DNA from: Schistosoma haematobium
Lineage: Eukaryota > Platyhelminthes > Trematoda > Strigeidida > Schistosomatidae
Direction of reading: 5' to 3'
DNA: 64,000 nucleotides
Assembly (NCBI RefSeq): GCF_000699445.3
Contig: NC_067197.1
Span: forward strand, 22,551,809-22,615,808
Program-made: the position numbers and the translations under genes
Notes under the pieces: generated by a model
Databases searched by the model: none
What the model saw: only the letters and a program-made list of their open reading frames with translations
What the model was told of the DNA's origin: nothing
Part shown: positions 1 through 12,937 of the stretch, one piece after another
Numbering within the stretch: position 1 is the first letter of the stretch
Layout: the number at the start of each line of letters is the position of its first letter

Positions 1-1500
1 AACAATGAAGAGAACATTTAACTAAGTCCATATAAAAAAAGTAAAGAAAAACTAAATCTTTGATAAATTTCAACTTGGAAATTATTCAAATAAAAATAGT
101 TTTATAGAAAAAAAAACAATTTTTCTTTTGAAAGAAACTTATTCATGCACAAAAATTAAAGCGTGAAACGAAATTTCAATCATTCAAATCAATTACTGTA
201 TCATTTATTATTGAATTGAAGGATCATTTTTGTAAGTAAATATCTAAAAACGAAATTTTTTTTTAAAATCGAGCGGTTATTTCTCTTTATTCATTTTTTT
301 TGAAAAAAATTTATTTTTCTGGCAAATTTCAATCATTTCAAATGAATTTGATTAATGAATAGCTAAATTTATCCTTTTTAAATAATTAATGATTATTTAA
401 AATAATAATGTGATATTGGTGTATATTAAATAAGTAATTGTATAAAACTGTATTGTTTATTAACCATTGTAACTAAGGAGTCACTTCAACTTAGAGTCAA
501 GATCTTTCCCTTTTTTCACCTTTTTCCCTTCTTATTATTACGTAATGATTTTAATGTTTTGTGATGACTATTCCAAGTTTATTTACCCACGTTTGACCTT
601 CTATTTCCAACGTTCAATTATTGATAAGACTTTTGTTATCGTATTTTATTATTCTTACTACTATCAGTACACTTGTCTTCTTACTATCAACATGTATTTT
701 TACTTATTATGTGTGGTGACGTATTCTATTTCATTGTGATTATTGACCCATATTGCCTTGATTGGTTTAACATGTTCGTATAAATATTCATGTATATTAA
801 AGCCTGATGACGATCTAATTGAAAACAATTGTTCGCTTAAATGTGTTGTTATAACTTTATTTTGTTGTTGTTTTGTTCTGTTTTCGTAAAAGAAACTTGT
901 TGAAATACCTTGTGCTGAGAATTCTATATTGTACTACAATATAATATTGAATAAATACACTAATAGTAATAATAATAATAATAATAATAAGAGTAAGAGT
1001 ATACAAGAGTTTCTGAGGAGTTTCAATTTTATACAAAATCTATTTCATGTATAAATTTTATTTCCAAGAGATTTAATGTAAAATCACCAACAAAATAACT
1101 GTTTTGTAAACATTTTGACAAGTATATTACCATACAATTATAAATGACTATTGGATTAATATCTAAGTAATCGGTAAGCATATTTAAGTGTATTGAATAG
1201 TTAAATGAGAACACAAAATTGATACTTTACATTAAAGAGAAGAATAATACACATGTGTTACATGTGAAAGAAGAAAAAAAGTGTTTTTCACTTTAGAAAA
1301 TTTGTTTCAATCGATTCATTTATTCGTTACTAATAAGATTAATTGAAAACAAGGTATGAAATGAAAAGTTAATGATAATCAATCATCCCTATTTTGAGTT
1401 TAAACTCTCTTGGATAGTATCATTTTTATCAAATTTTGAATTAAAATAAACAGGTTCACATTTTATACTTTAATGAATTTTGTTATATTTATTGTTGGTA
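1..1500. other. AT-rich DNA, nothing recognised
   Basis: Only short, low-complexity open frames and one microsatellite. No splice-flanked coding block that I trust. Confidence 0.6.
967..990. repeat. (AAT)n microsatellite
   Basis: Uninterrupted AAT repeats. Confidence 0.95.
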
Positions 1501-1504
1501 GAAA

Positions 1505-1755
1505 GCTACCATTTTTGATAATTGAATTCACAAGTCAATCTAAGCTAGGCCACTAGCGAAAATCTGGAAGCAATGGATGGTTATTTTAACATAATATAGG
1601 ACTCCTTAGCTGTGTGCATCCATGATCCCGATACTAGGACAAAACAGTCGTCCAATACTTTCACCTTTTCATTGGTGGTCTAGAATAGATCGATTCATAC
1701 ATTCAACTATTAAAATTATTACGATCACCACAAATCTCCATTCTGATAAAACTAT
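1505..1755. mobile_element. Family B inverted fragment
   Basis: Minus 3' end (about 1505-1630) meets a plus 3' end (about 1630-1755) without the tRNA head. Both carry GGTGGTCTAG-type segments and remnants of GGACGAAAC. Confidence 0.6.
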
Positions 1756-4631
1756 CTTTATCATATATATATATACTAACTGAGGAATAACATTTAAATC
1801 CTACTAAATAAACAATGTCACATTGTTTCAATCAACTATATAACTCCATTACGTTCTCATATTATTCCAAATCAAGAAATTTATTTGTATCGTTTTTTTT
1901 TATTATTTCTCTTGATTTATAAACAATAGTTCATGCTTAATGCACGTTATGTTGACTTTTATTTTAAGTAAACTAAAAGAATATTTCCCAAGAAAACAAA
2001 TATTCTATCAATATTTCTTTTCTTCAAAACTATTTCTCCTTCATTTAAATCTCTATCAAAATGAAGAAACGAAAAAAGAAATTCTGGAGTACACTATTCA
2101 ATTACTAAACTGATTTCTTACATAAAACAAACAAACAAAACAACAATCATTTGTCGATCAAATAGTTTACTTACAAGAAAACAAATGTAAGATTTATGTA
2201 ACATTATGTATCACATGATCAATTGAATAATCGGTTAACTTTAGAAAAGAAAAGAGAGGAAGGAAGGAAAGAAAGAACAAGAATAAGAACAAGGAAAAAA
2301 AGAGTAAGAACGACAGACAGGTGAGTTGAGCAATTTTAAACCAAGAGAAAAAAAACAAACAAACAATTGAATAAATAGAAGAAAACTTGAAACATTCAAT
2401 AATTTCTTTTTTATTCTTTAATATCCATCTTAGAATAAGTGATATAACTAGTTTGTTTTGAACAAAATTTCTTTTATGATAAAAAGAATCATACTCTTAG
2501 TAAACAATATTAACATATTTTGTTAAATAAATCACTCAAATGTGTTTTTGTTTTATTCATTTTGGTATGAATAAATTGGAAAGATTCTATATTATTAAAT
2601 CATAACTATATATTTGTTGAAATGAATTTCTTCAGCTGGATTCAATTCAACATTTAGATTGGATTTCAAGTAGTATTATATTGAACAGTAATGATCTTCT
2701 TAGTAATATGTTTTCTAGTATATCATTGAAATATCAGCTGTTAATCATTGAAAATCATTTTAATGTTTATTTTGAATGGAAATTATTATCAATGAAATTA
2801 TTAACTGTTATTTATTTATCATACTTTAACTATCAATCAAGTTTCATTTTAATATGATTTGATCCATTCCATGTTTTGTTCATTGAATCAAGTGATAGTA
2901 TGAATTAAATTTTGTTGTACATGTGATTATAAGGATTTTTAGTTATACTGTATGTCTCGTCAAGTCTTTAATATGTGAGTTTAATCAAACTTGTATTTTA
3001 AAGCTATTTAAGCAAGCTCTATGATTTATTGACTGTAGATATTTGTAATAATGAGTTCATATAGTAGGGAAACGTAAAGTAAAGAAAATAGGGTTACTAT
3101 TCTATGATCTAAGTAACATAAAACATATGATCTAGGCTCTGAAACACGTTATAAACTTATTGAATATCTTAAAATATTCATTCTTATATTTCAATTCATT
3201 TATAGTCTGTTATGTTATTTTTCAAGATCTTAATGAACACTAACTTTGTTGTACATTATAGTGATTCCTAATAAAAATATTTCTTTAGGAAACGCTACCA
3301 TTTGTGATTAGTGTACAGTTTAGATCAGGTGGCTATATATATGTAATGTGTTATTTGCTGATATACTAAGGTATAGAATAGTTTAATATTAATGAATATC
3401 ACCAAATGTTAATTACATGTGCCTAAGCTTAGTCGTCAGTCATTAGTTTAATACCTTAGTTTAGCACATAGAAAATTTATGTACTGTCATTATAACATTT
3501 ACAAAAAGAGACAACTTATATGGAGAAAGTAACTTTATACAAATCATATATCATTTATCAAAAGATTCTTTCTAGGACTCATATAAAAACATTCAATTTT
3601 ACTGGTCAAGTATTTTGATCAAACTTTTATTAAAATTGTTTTGTCATCATAAAACATAATTATATAATAATCTAATACTATGTACCGGGGTATAGTAATC
3701 TTAACTTGAAAGCAAAATGAAATAAATCTATGTTGATATTGCTTTACTTAGAAACACGGTTTCGTGACAATATATAGCAGCCAGGATTTTACTAAACAAT
3801 ATATTGTAAAATTCAATTTATGAGGTTAATGCTTCCGTTTACTTTTTAATTGATATAGAAGTGAATAATTTTCATTTACTTAGCCATAAAAATTGTTTTC
3901 TTCACAGGGTAATCATTAGTCGAATAACCGAGAGAATATTGAATGACAATTAGACAATAGTAGTACAGACCCATACCTCCAAAACAATGTATAAACAGAA
4001 TTTTGTTGGGCTAATCAAGTTTACTCCAATATCAGAAAGACAAATCAATGTGATTAATAAGTCATTCTCTTATTCCTGACATATATGAATTCGATTGATT
4101 GTGGATTCTCAATAGAAAGTCAGAAATTCATCTTGACACTAGTTATTCATCAGTGAGTATATGATTAAATAATTGATAAAGATTAGTGGAATTTAAACCT
4201 ACTTTTCCTTACATAATTACATTAATCGGAGGACTGCCCATAAATAAAAAAAGGCTAAAAATATCTTTATTTGATTGAATTGAAACATACTCATTTGTCT
4301 TGTAAGTATCCTTATAAGGGAATCTAAATTTCGAGTGTTTCTATATTCCTATCTAAACTAATACTACTCGCTACTACTCAAAATTCATTCATGTAATCAA
4401 TTGATGAATATAGATAGATATTGGCAGTAGGAAGTCAGTTTCATTTCACATCCGATTCCGTAAGTCAAATAAAAATTATCAACACAATATGATTGATTTG
4501 ATATGAGATTAAATAAAAGACTCAGTGATAAGAATCTATATTTATACGAAGTAGGGATAATTGACCATATAAATATTTATGAGAATCAATCATTGAAGAA
4601 TATATTAAATATTGTGTACAACAGTGAAATT
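1756..4631. other. AT-rich DNA, nothing recognised
   Basis: Homopolymer-rich, with a GGAAGGAAAGAAAG purine stretch near 2255-2310. No coding or known repeat seen. Confidence 0.6.
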
Positions 4632-5125
4632 TTATCAGAATGGAGATTCGTGGAGTTTGTAGTTGAATTCATGAGTCGATCTAAGGTAGACCACCAATGA
4701 AAACCTAAAAGCATTGAACGGCTGTTTCATCCTAGTATGGGACTCCTCATCAGCGCACATTTAAGATCATGTGCTCACTAGTGACTAGCTTTAAGATGAA
4801 TTTTCTGAAGTTATAATGAGAAGCCGAGACCAAAAGAGTGGAATCCGTGTCGATTAGAGACAGATGAATGGTTGCGCAAGATCATGGATCAATTGAAGTT
4901 AGACGTTGACATCGTTGGATGCACGATCAGTGGTCTAGAGGTTAGGCGTCCACGCATGAGACCGAAGGTTCTGGGTTTAATTCACGTGTTTGGGATGGTG
5001 GATGTGCACTGCTGAAGAGTCACGTGCTAAGACGAAACATCTACCTAGTGCTCTAAGGTTTTCACTGATTGTCTAGCTTAGATTGACCCATGAATTCAAT
5101 TATTAAAAAAGAGCCATTTTAATCT
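4632..5125. mobile_element. Family B head-to-head element
   Basis: Minus 3' portion at 4632-4765, including a mutated hammerhead, followed by a plus unit 4770-5125 with tRNA-like head (about 4925-4985) and degraded hammerhead (CUGAAGA...GACGAAAC at about 5011-5038). Confidence 0.72.
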
Positions 5126-5699
5126 CTAAATATCATATTCATAACAATGAATCCTTTCGATAAATTTAAATAATACAATAAGAAGACAAATTTTATTAGA
5201 AGTTTATGTTGTATGAAAGCGATGCAGTTTGAACAATTTGATTAAACAAGTTTAAACTTGTTAAGTAATTTTTATGCGAAAGTAAACGGCTAAACTGAAC
5301 GAATCGGGATGTGAGGGAAATAAACATGGTACAGAAAATGTAAATCAAATAACGTTGTATATTAAAATTCCTATAACCGGAATACTTTCAACGTATATAT
5401 AGTTCTGATAAATTTCACAGTGTCAGTACATTATTTAGCACTCATTTCATTCATAAAATGTTTTCTGTTTAACAAAATGGTGAAAACAGTTCCTATCATC
5501 AGTAATATTGGTTTGAATTATGCGGGTATTGATATTACGAATCAATGTTTTTTGATATATCTGTATCCTGCATGGATTGTATTGATACAGTTGTAATGTC
5601 ACAAGCTATTTAGATTAAATGGAACATGGTTAATCAGGAAAGTAAGGATACGCGTTTCGTTCCTTGCTAATAATGACATAAACATCATACTCGTTGAAC

Positions 5700-5878
5700 A
5701 AGGTAGTGTTTATTTAAACTCATTACCTTAGTGGTTATTCGTTGATAGTTTGAACAGAAGGGTACTGGGGTAGAGTCCCTTTCTGGACAAAAACACTGAG
5801 ATATAGACAAATCTAACCGAGGAGTTCCGAAAAGTACGAAACGTGGGTCCTAGATTCCACTATTAGCCTCAATTTGAT
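5700..5878 (+). mobile_element. Family A remnant
   Basis: tRNA-like head strongly decayed (ACTGGGGTAGAGTCCCT). Hammerhead-like segment at about 5810-5860: core CCGAGGA (U4 to C), GAAACG, GGUC, and a retained 6-bp stem I. Confidence 0.6.
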
Positions 5879-6126
5879 CTCTTTCAAATAAAGAAAACAT
5901 TATTGTAAATGTTGAATTTGAGTATTACAAGCATTTGATAAATGGGAATGAATAAAAAAACGCATATGTAAAATACATGTTACTTCATCAGAGAATTATT
6001 TATTATTTGATAACCGCGAATAAAGTTTAGAACTAGTCAAACGGCTTTAATAAGTTTCAGTTTAAAAATTATTCTCAACAATATTCCTTGATGATAAATA
6101 TCAATGCACCTCATTATCGTCAACGT

Positions 6127-6150
6127 CATCATCATCATCATCATCATCAT
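6127..6150. repeat. (ATC)n microsatellite
   Basis: Eight ATC-type triplets, followed by imperfect AATC/ATTAT repeats to about 6180. Confidence 0.95.
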
Positions 6151-6732
6151 AATCATAATCATTATAATTATCATAATTATTTGAGACTGTAAACAAAACG
6201 ACGATGTTTATCTCATGTCTCACGTCATAAACTATAATAACATATAAGTTGCTTCATTATCACGTAAATATTAGATCGAAATACCGATATTTTTTAACCA
6301 ATAATAACAATAATAATGAGATTAGATAGTGTCATCATGTTTTTTCATCCCGAAAACATTTACCTTTATTTTGATTCAGTAGACTACTCAATAAGTTGAT
6401 TTGTTTATTTGAAAAAAAGATAAAACTTAAAAGATTTTTATTTCTAATTCTGGATCTATCTATTGAATCTCTGTGTTGAACTATCAATCACGAAAAAAGT
6501 ACTTCTTATTTCAATTCAGTTGTATAATTGTTCAACTGTTCTTATCTCAATTTATTCACAATGTAATGGCTTTACTTCGTTAATCGATCACCTCGATAAC
6601 CGTTATAATATGAATCTCAACAGTGTCTGAAATCAGAAGGCAATGAGAAGCAGCAACTATAGTTAGTTAGTGGATAGCGCAGATCACAAAGCTATAAGCC
6701 CATCGAATGTATTTGGAGTGGAGAGGCGAATA

Positions 6733-6955
6733 ATTTACTTACTTGCTTACGCCTGTTACTTCTCGTGGATGAGCATAGGTCGCCCATCAGCATTTTCCAT
6801 CCAAACCTGTTCTGGGCAATCCTTTCCAGCTCTTTCTAGTTATTATTTATCCTTTTCATATGTGTTCTTTGGCCTTTCTCCGCATGTAGTACTTCTAGGG
6901 TTACTGTCGGTTAGCAACCCCATTCCGTAGAAAAATAACTCGCTAAAAAACGCTA
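6733..6955. mobile_element. Short SR2-like fragment: 3' end joined to inverted 5' leader
   Basis: Positions 6733-6895 match the minus-strand 3' end (TTACTTGCTTACGCCTG and onward). Positions 6896-6955 match the 5' leader of the 18-21 kb element (ACTCGCTAAAAAACGCTA) but in the opposite orientation. The rest of the element is absent. Confidence 0.75.
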
Positions 6956-8037
6956 GCCAGGCGAATAAGTGTATGCGATTAATTTACACAGGCAAATTTA
7001 TAATCAGCAAGACAAATCAGAAGCTAATAATAGGATTTGAGTACTTATATACATGGGAAGGAGAATGAATCATCAAGTGATATTTAAGCGATCAACATTT
7101 TAGCTAAAGTCTGTCATTTGCTCTAGTGATCATAACGGTACAAAAAAATTTGCGAATTGTAACTGTTCAAATAACATTGTCAGTTAATTAAGTTAATAAA
7201 AGAGCTTAACCAAAATGAACCATAATCCAAATTAACTGTAGGATAGTTACTATAACAGATTTCATTAGGCAACTTCTTTCTAAATCACTCATGACTATTG
7301 TTCCTGGTTAGTCACAAAAATGATAGAAATCAAGTTGTTTAGTTTTGGTAACCATATGAAAAGGTTTTGTTTTGTATCAAAACAGGGTTCTTTTGTACTT
7401 TCCGTATTGATATAATGATATTGTTCTTAGTTGATTTAATTAGAAAAAAAAACTGAAACGAAACTATTCTGAACTTTCAATGGGATATTAAAAACTTAAT
7501 TATTTAAAGTAACAAAATAATTTGATTGCGATCAATGCTAGGGATCGTCATTAATTTTGCAAGTAATAAAATAGCCTACGTAATCTGTTAATAATTTACA
7601 ATTCATTTTATAATATTGTTTGTAAAGTTTAAATCATAGCGTTCTCAGTTGTTTAGTTGGTATGTTAACGAGTATATGACAATATAAACTACTTTTTATG
7701 TAACTTCATGAATATACAAACAATGGACAGGATTTACAAGTTAATTTCATAATAAAAAAGTTTTTTTTAGAGGAGTTAGGTGAATTTTAGTGTTCATCAT
7801 CATTTATTTTATGCGGAGTTTGCTAGATTTTGACAATAATCACAGTAATAACACTTTTAGTAAACTTATCATCAGTTATGTAAAATATTATTGGAAAACC
7901 CCTGAGGCTATACTTTATGGGCGACCTTTAAGTGACACCAGAATGACCTTGAGAATGTCTACCTAATAACCAGGACCACATGATGGTTATAAACCTATGT
8001 GAGGAACTAGTATTGTGATTTACAGTTGGTGATTAAA

Positions 8038-8215
8038 GTAAGAAAATAGATTTAGGGTTTTCATCACGAACTGACATAAGCTATAATGACAAGAATCTAT
8101 TTATCCGAATGAATGTGGGAATGTTGCACTAAAATCCGAGACCTGTTATCTTATACCTGATTGGTTTATCCATAAATTATGGTCTCGTCAGAAAACCTTT
8201 GTCCATCGGTCACTT
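8038..8215 (+). repeat. Dispersed repeat family E, copy 1
   Basis: TTCATCACGAACTGACATAA and ATCTATTTATCCGAATGAAT recur inverted at 45025-45130. A short piece near 27515-27560 (CCATAAATTATAGTCT) resembles its right end. Unidentified. Confidence 0.5.
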
Positions 8216-8930
8216 GTTTGCTATTAGTTATGTAGGTGAATGAATGAAATCTTTAATTGAAAGAAAAGTCTAACGTAACTAATAAAATTAGTCAAATATA
8301 ACAGTAGTATGTATCTACAAGTCACTTATGCAGCATAGTTTAGCCTTATTTCTACAAACAATTTTTTCATTGTTTAAGGATTGTAAATAAGTTAATTTTA
8401 AGTTTTATCTTTATAAATAACATCGGTACTCATTGTTAGAATGATTTAAAATAGAATGTAATATATTTTTTCATCATGAATATAAAGATTGAATTCAAAA
8501 GAATACAATACATTTCCGATGTCCTTAATTATAAGAAATACAGAATTTTTTCATTATTCTATGAATAACATGTATGTATATTTCATATTGTTTATTCCGA
8601 CAATTTCTTTTCATATTCTATTCGTTCAAAAGACAAAACAAAATCTTATTTAATCTTATGAATGATAGAATGACAATGGTAGTTTCCTAGGAGCTACACT
8701 TCATAAAGCCTTTGTTTTACTAGATTTATTGTTTTATTTATTTTTTTTATATATTTTTTTAATTTATCAACTTGGAAATATTCAGAGATTCATATTATTG
8801 ACGAATATTATTTCATATAAAGATTATGTAATGATTCTGAATGAATGTCAGTTATCAATTTAAAAAATAAATCAGTGAAATAGGTATTAATTGATGATAT
8901 TAACAATTTATTATTTATTCTAAAATACAT

Positions 8931-9480
8931 TTCCTGTTTTCACTGATTAAAATTATGAGTCAATTGAAGCTAGACCACCATGAGAAACCTGGAAGCACCG
9001 GACGGCCGTTTTGTCCTAGTATGGGACTCCTCAGCAGTGCGCCTCCACGATCCAGCACCCCACGAGATTCAAACCTGGGACCTATCAGCTTCGCGCCAGG
9101 CGCTTAACCAACTAGACCACTGAGCCGGCATCCAACAGTGTTAATGTCTAACTTCAACCAATCCACGAGGTTGCGCCACCGTACACCATTGTCTTCAGCG
9201 AGTTGATATCTCACAATAGACCTGGTTGAACTCCACTGGTAACGGCTTCTCACTAGAACTTCAGGAGTATCTCTTGAAGTCAGTCACTAGTGAGCAGATG
9301 ATTATTATCAGAAGGGGTTTTGTGGAGACTTTTGAAATTTCACTGATTGAAAATCATGAGTCAATTGAAACTAGAACACCATGGAAATCCTAGAGGCACT
9401 GGACGGCCGTTTCCTCTTAGTATGGGACTCCTCAGCAGTGCGCATTCACAATCCCGCACCCAGCGAGATTCCTGTTTTCA
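8931..9480 (-). mobile_element. Family B tRNA/hammerhead repeat, tandem 1.3-unit insertion with 12-bp TSD
   Basis: A 12-bp duplication TTCCTGTTTTCA (8931-8942, 9469-9480) encloses 526 bases. On the minus strand these read: a 5'-truncated unit beginning just after its B box, a hammerhead (about 9413-9460), the unit's 3' end, then a complete unit with tRNA-like head (GGCTCAGTGGTCTAG; about 9060-9130) and a second hammerhead (about 8985-9040). Equivalent points are 401 bases apart. The first ribozyme keeps CUGAGGA and GAAAC with a weakened stem II. In the second the G of GAAA is changed to A. Confidence 0.8.
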
Positions 9481-9838
9481 TCATTACCTAATTAGAATAT
9501 ATAATCAAATGAATTAATTTGTAATAAGGAAACAAATACATTATCTTACCTACTTCTAAAGTTAATGATATTTAATTTAGATAGACATAAAAGATGAATT
9601 CACTTATCTATCTAGTGGTAAGGTGTTCAGGGTCAAATATTTAAACTAACTAAACACATTACAAATAATAGTTTCACTATTCATATGTATACTTTTATTA
9701 TCTTATATGCTATGCATAGCTTATACATTAAAGCAAATGTATACATCGATCGTAGTTAGCTTTGACGAAATCATAGTCGTAAATCTGTTTGAATAATTTG
9801 ATAAAACATATTCATTGTACGGCATATAAAGTACTTTA

Positions 9839-10209
9839 ACTCGTTTTTTTTAAAGAAAATTCCAACAGGGTTTTTTTAAGTAACCAAAAATTCTTTTAAA
9901 AATTTTTATGCGTTTTTTGAAATCACCACAGCATTAAAAATGTTTTTTTCATAGTCCTTACATGCCAGAACTGAATAGAAAAAAAACAATTTAATTTCAA
10001 ATAAGAGAGAATGCCTCATAAAAAAAGTGATTGAAGACGGATATGGTGTCAAAGAAGCCGCATTTCTTGTGGATGTGAATTATCAGACCACTGTATATGT
10101 TATAAAAATTTTAAAAAAACGCTATGGTTATTTCAAAAAACGCAGACAAAATTAAAAAACGAGTTTTGGTTATTTTAAACAACCCTATTGAAATTTAAAA
10201 AAAACGAGT
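9839..10209. mobile_element. Short inverted-repeat element (MITE-like) with HTH remnant
   Basis: Imperfect terminal inverted repeats of about 95 bases (9839-9935 and 10112-10209), starting ACTCGTTTTTTTTAAA and rich in CGTTTTTTGAAAT-type segments. No certain target duplication is visible. Confidence 0.7.
9994..10161 (+). pseudogene. Helix-turn-helix remnant inside the MITE-like element
   Basis: The frame reads RECLIKKVIEDGYGVKEAAF, then LVDVNYQTTVYVIKI and a basic end KKRYGYFKKRRQN before a stop. KEAA...NYQTTVYVIK is the pattern of the N-terminal HTH of Tc1/IS630-like or related transposases. There is no catalytic domain and no start codon in the frame. It is probably what remains of a transposase in a non-autonomous element. 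Confidence 0.5.
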
Positions 10210-11149
10210 GGAAATACTATAATTAATACAATAAATTATTGCTTTTATTAGATTGATTAAATTTAATGAAAAGAGAAGCTTTTTACTTCATATTTAACTA
10301 GTTAGTCATTCCAATTCATGAATTTTCATAGGAGTGAACTCAATTTTTCAATTTGAATATTCTTCTTGCAACATTTCATTATCAGTTTACCTACAAATTA
10401 CATTCTTTTCTTACCCATTAATGATTGCGTAATCTTATTTGATATTTAGTCTCGAATCCATTTATGATGCAATCTTTTCTATCCTTCTATAGTCATATAC
10501 TATAAATGAGAATATACAGCTCAAGTAAATGATTTCGTCGAAAAGAAATTTTTTTCTCTGAGACTTCTTTTTCTACAAATTACTGTTGAATACGAACATT
10601 TAGTTCATTGTCAAACATTTATCGATTTGAGTCACTGGATCTTTCCATTCTATAAATTATGTTTTGAGACAATAAATACTGATGAAATTATTGTGATTAT
10701 ACAGAATTCGGCTTGTTGTATTGAAATCATTGTTATTTGTTCAAATAAGATAAAACGTTTTTATGGAACCCTTGGATTACAAATTTCAGGTTAGACAAAA
10801 AGTGTAAATTTGAAAAAATTAATCCGTAATAAAGTATCACGTCATTGATTCATCAGCTCGATAATATACGGGAGAGAACTTGTCCCAATCTAGTTTAAGG
10901 TCTTGACACGATGCTTTAATCTTGGGGCTAGTGATACTTGAGTCCGGATTAATACTAACTGTTCTATCACCTGATTGATTGACAAGTCGCGGGGGGGGTG
11001 CGAGAGAGAACAGGAGTCGACCGAAACACTAATCGATCTGTTCCTGAATCAGATTATTGTAAAAAGACATAAATAAATAGATGATTAACACAATCACAAC
11101 GTACAAACAATTAGAAAAATATAACTATCTTCAAAGTAGGCATTGGGAT

Positions 11150-11225
11150 AGAAAATTAGAGTACAAAAGATATTTTTGAAGAGAAGGAAATGAAGACTGA
11201 TGCAAAATAATATGAATTCATTTTA
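11150..11225 (-). repeat. Penelope-type terminal repeat fragment
   Basis: AATATGAATTCATTTTATTT then CGCTAAATTCTCATCAAT is the antisense of the same hammerhead-like repeat, truncated at the stem I side. Core reads UUGAUGA. Confidence 0.6.
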
Positions 11226-11914
11226 TTTCGCTAAATTCTCATCAATATGATAATTATGGAATAGAAAAATGTTTAACAGTGAATTATGTATCAAACGAAA
11301 GCTTATGGTTAACAGAACGAACCAGGGATAAAATTATAAGTTAGTATTTTACAAACTTTGAATTGATTGAAATAATGTTTCCAAAAAGATCTTCGTTTTT
11401 CATCATGATTTCTTTATTCCTCTACTCTAATTAAAGCCTAAACACCTTTCTAGAAATTATTTATTATGGACATTTCATTATCTAATGAATTTTTAATTGT
11501 TTTATACAATATAATCACTTTTTCATATCAATCCATCAATTATAAAATTATTAGACAATGATTAGACCGTCTAGTTAACCATATCAAGTTGACTTTGAAT
11601 ATTCATATATGTTATAGTTATGTTTGAAACCATCACGATGTTACTGTTCTATTGTCGACTGACTTCACAATAAGTACTCAGCAGTTAAATTGTTGAATGT
11701 AAAACAGTTTACATTTATGAAACTTTTAGTTCCCTAAATATGAGCGGTGTTAGTGGGGTATAATTAGTCAGAGAATATTTGACTAAAATCTGTTGTTTTA
11801 GTTAATCTATTAACATACATTTATATAAACACTGACAGTTATGATGTGAATAAACCAAACTGAACATGTAATCGAATATTTTCGGTATCTTAGACAGCCA
11901 AAGTGTTTGATATC

Positions 11915-12045
11915 AGAAGGGGTTTTTGTGAATATCATAGTAATTTAAATAGTCGAGACCATGAGTTAATTAAAGCTAGACCACCATAGAAAACGTGGAA
12001 GCACTGGATGGCCATTATATCCTATTGTGAGACTCCCCAAGTGTC
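11915..12045 (-). mobile_element. Family B 3' fragment
   Basis: Starts TATCAGAAGGGGTTTTTGTG and continues GAGTTAATTAAAGCTAGACC and CCATAGAAAACGTGGAAGCA on the + strand, the antisense of the family B 3' end. Truncated inside the hammerhead. Confidence 0.65.
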
Positions 12046-12916
12046 TAGTGTCTATTATTTATTTTAACATTTAATAGTGAAATCAATATGATATTATTAT
12101 ATAACTGTTAAAAACTATTCATTTCATAATCGAAAATAAAAGCAAACCAATATTACCATTTTAAAGAGTTTATGTTTTTGCATTTTCAATATTTAAAAGT
12201 GAAACTATTTACTCTTTGTTCATATCTAAGATTCTTAAGTAAATACATTGATTTAATGCTTGTTGTTTCAGGGTTTAAATTTTTAGTATCTGCTAGCAGT
12301 GAAGTCAAGGATCTGAATATTGTTTTATTTAACACTAGTAAGGTATTTTCTTATCACTGAAAATGACATGGTTTCACCTATCGAGTTACATTCACATCCG
12401 ACTGACATGAAATATGGTATTATTCTAAAGAGTTTCCGTTGTTTCATCTTTGATATTTAAGACCTGGTCGTGTTTTTGGCTCTCATAGCTCAGTAAACTA
12501 GCGGATAATGTATTAAAATTTGAGATGATAGCAAAATGTATTTTAGCATCAAAGTAAATAACAAAGCTGAAATACAGGTGTATTTAGTGGATGAATTCTA
12601 AAGAAAACTAAAACGGACACTTGGTTCCATTGTTAGAGAACATTCTAAAATATAATAAAACATAAACTAGTTTTCATCATTAAAGATGACAATATTTATC
12701 TCAGCTTATTGAGCTTCCGTACGCATTTAAGTTGGTCTTCCACCTTAATACTGTTTAAACACTTTATTTTTATCTTATTATTCTATAAAATATTGATATG
12801 ACCCTATTTATCATTGACTAATTGATCTATAATAATCCTAAAATTTCTCATTGTATTTTTTAATACTTCAATTATAATGGAACAAAAAAGGAAAGACAAC
12901 GAATGAAAATCAGGAT

Positions 12917-12937
12917 GATAATAATAATAATAATAAA
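12917..12937. repeat. (ATA)n microsatellite
   Basis: Seven ATA triplets; an (AAC)n run follows at about 12943. Confidence 0.9.

Larger units (their letters stand above)
5879..8037. other. AT-rich DNA apart from the SR2-like scrap at 6733-6955
   Basis: Microsatellite at 6127. Otherwise no coding evidence. Confidence 0.6.
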
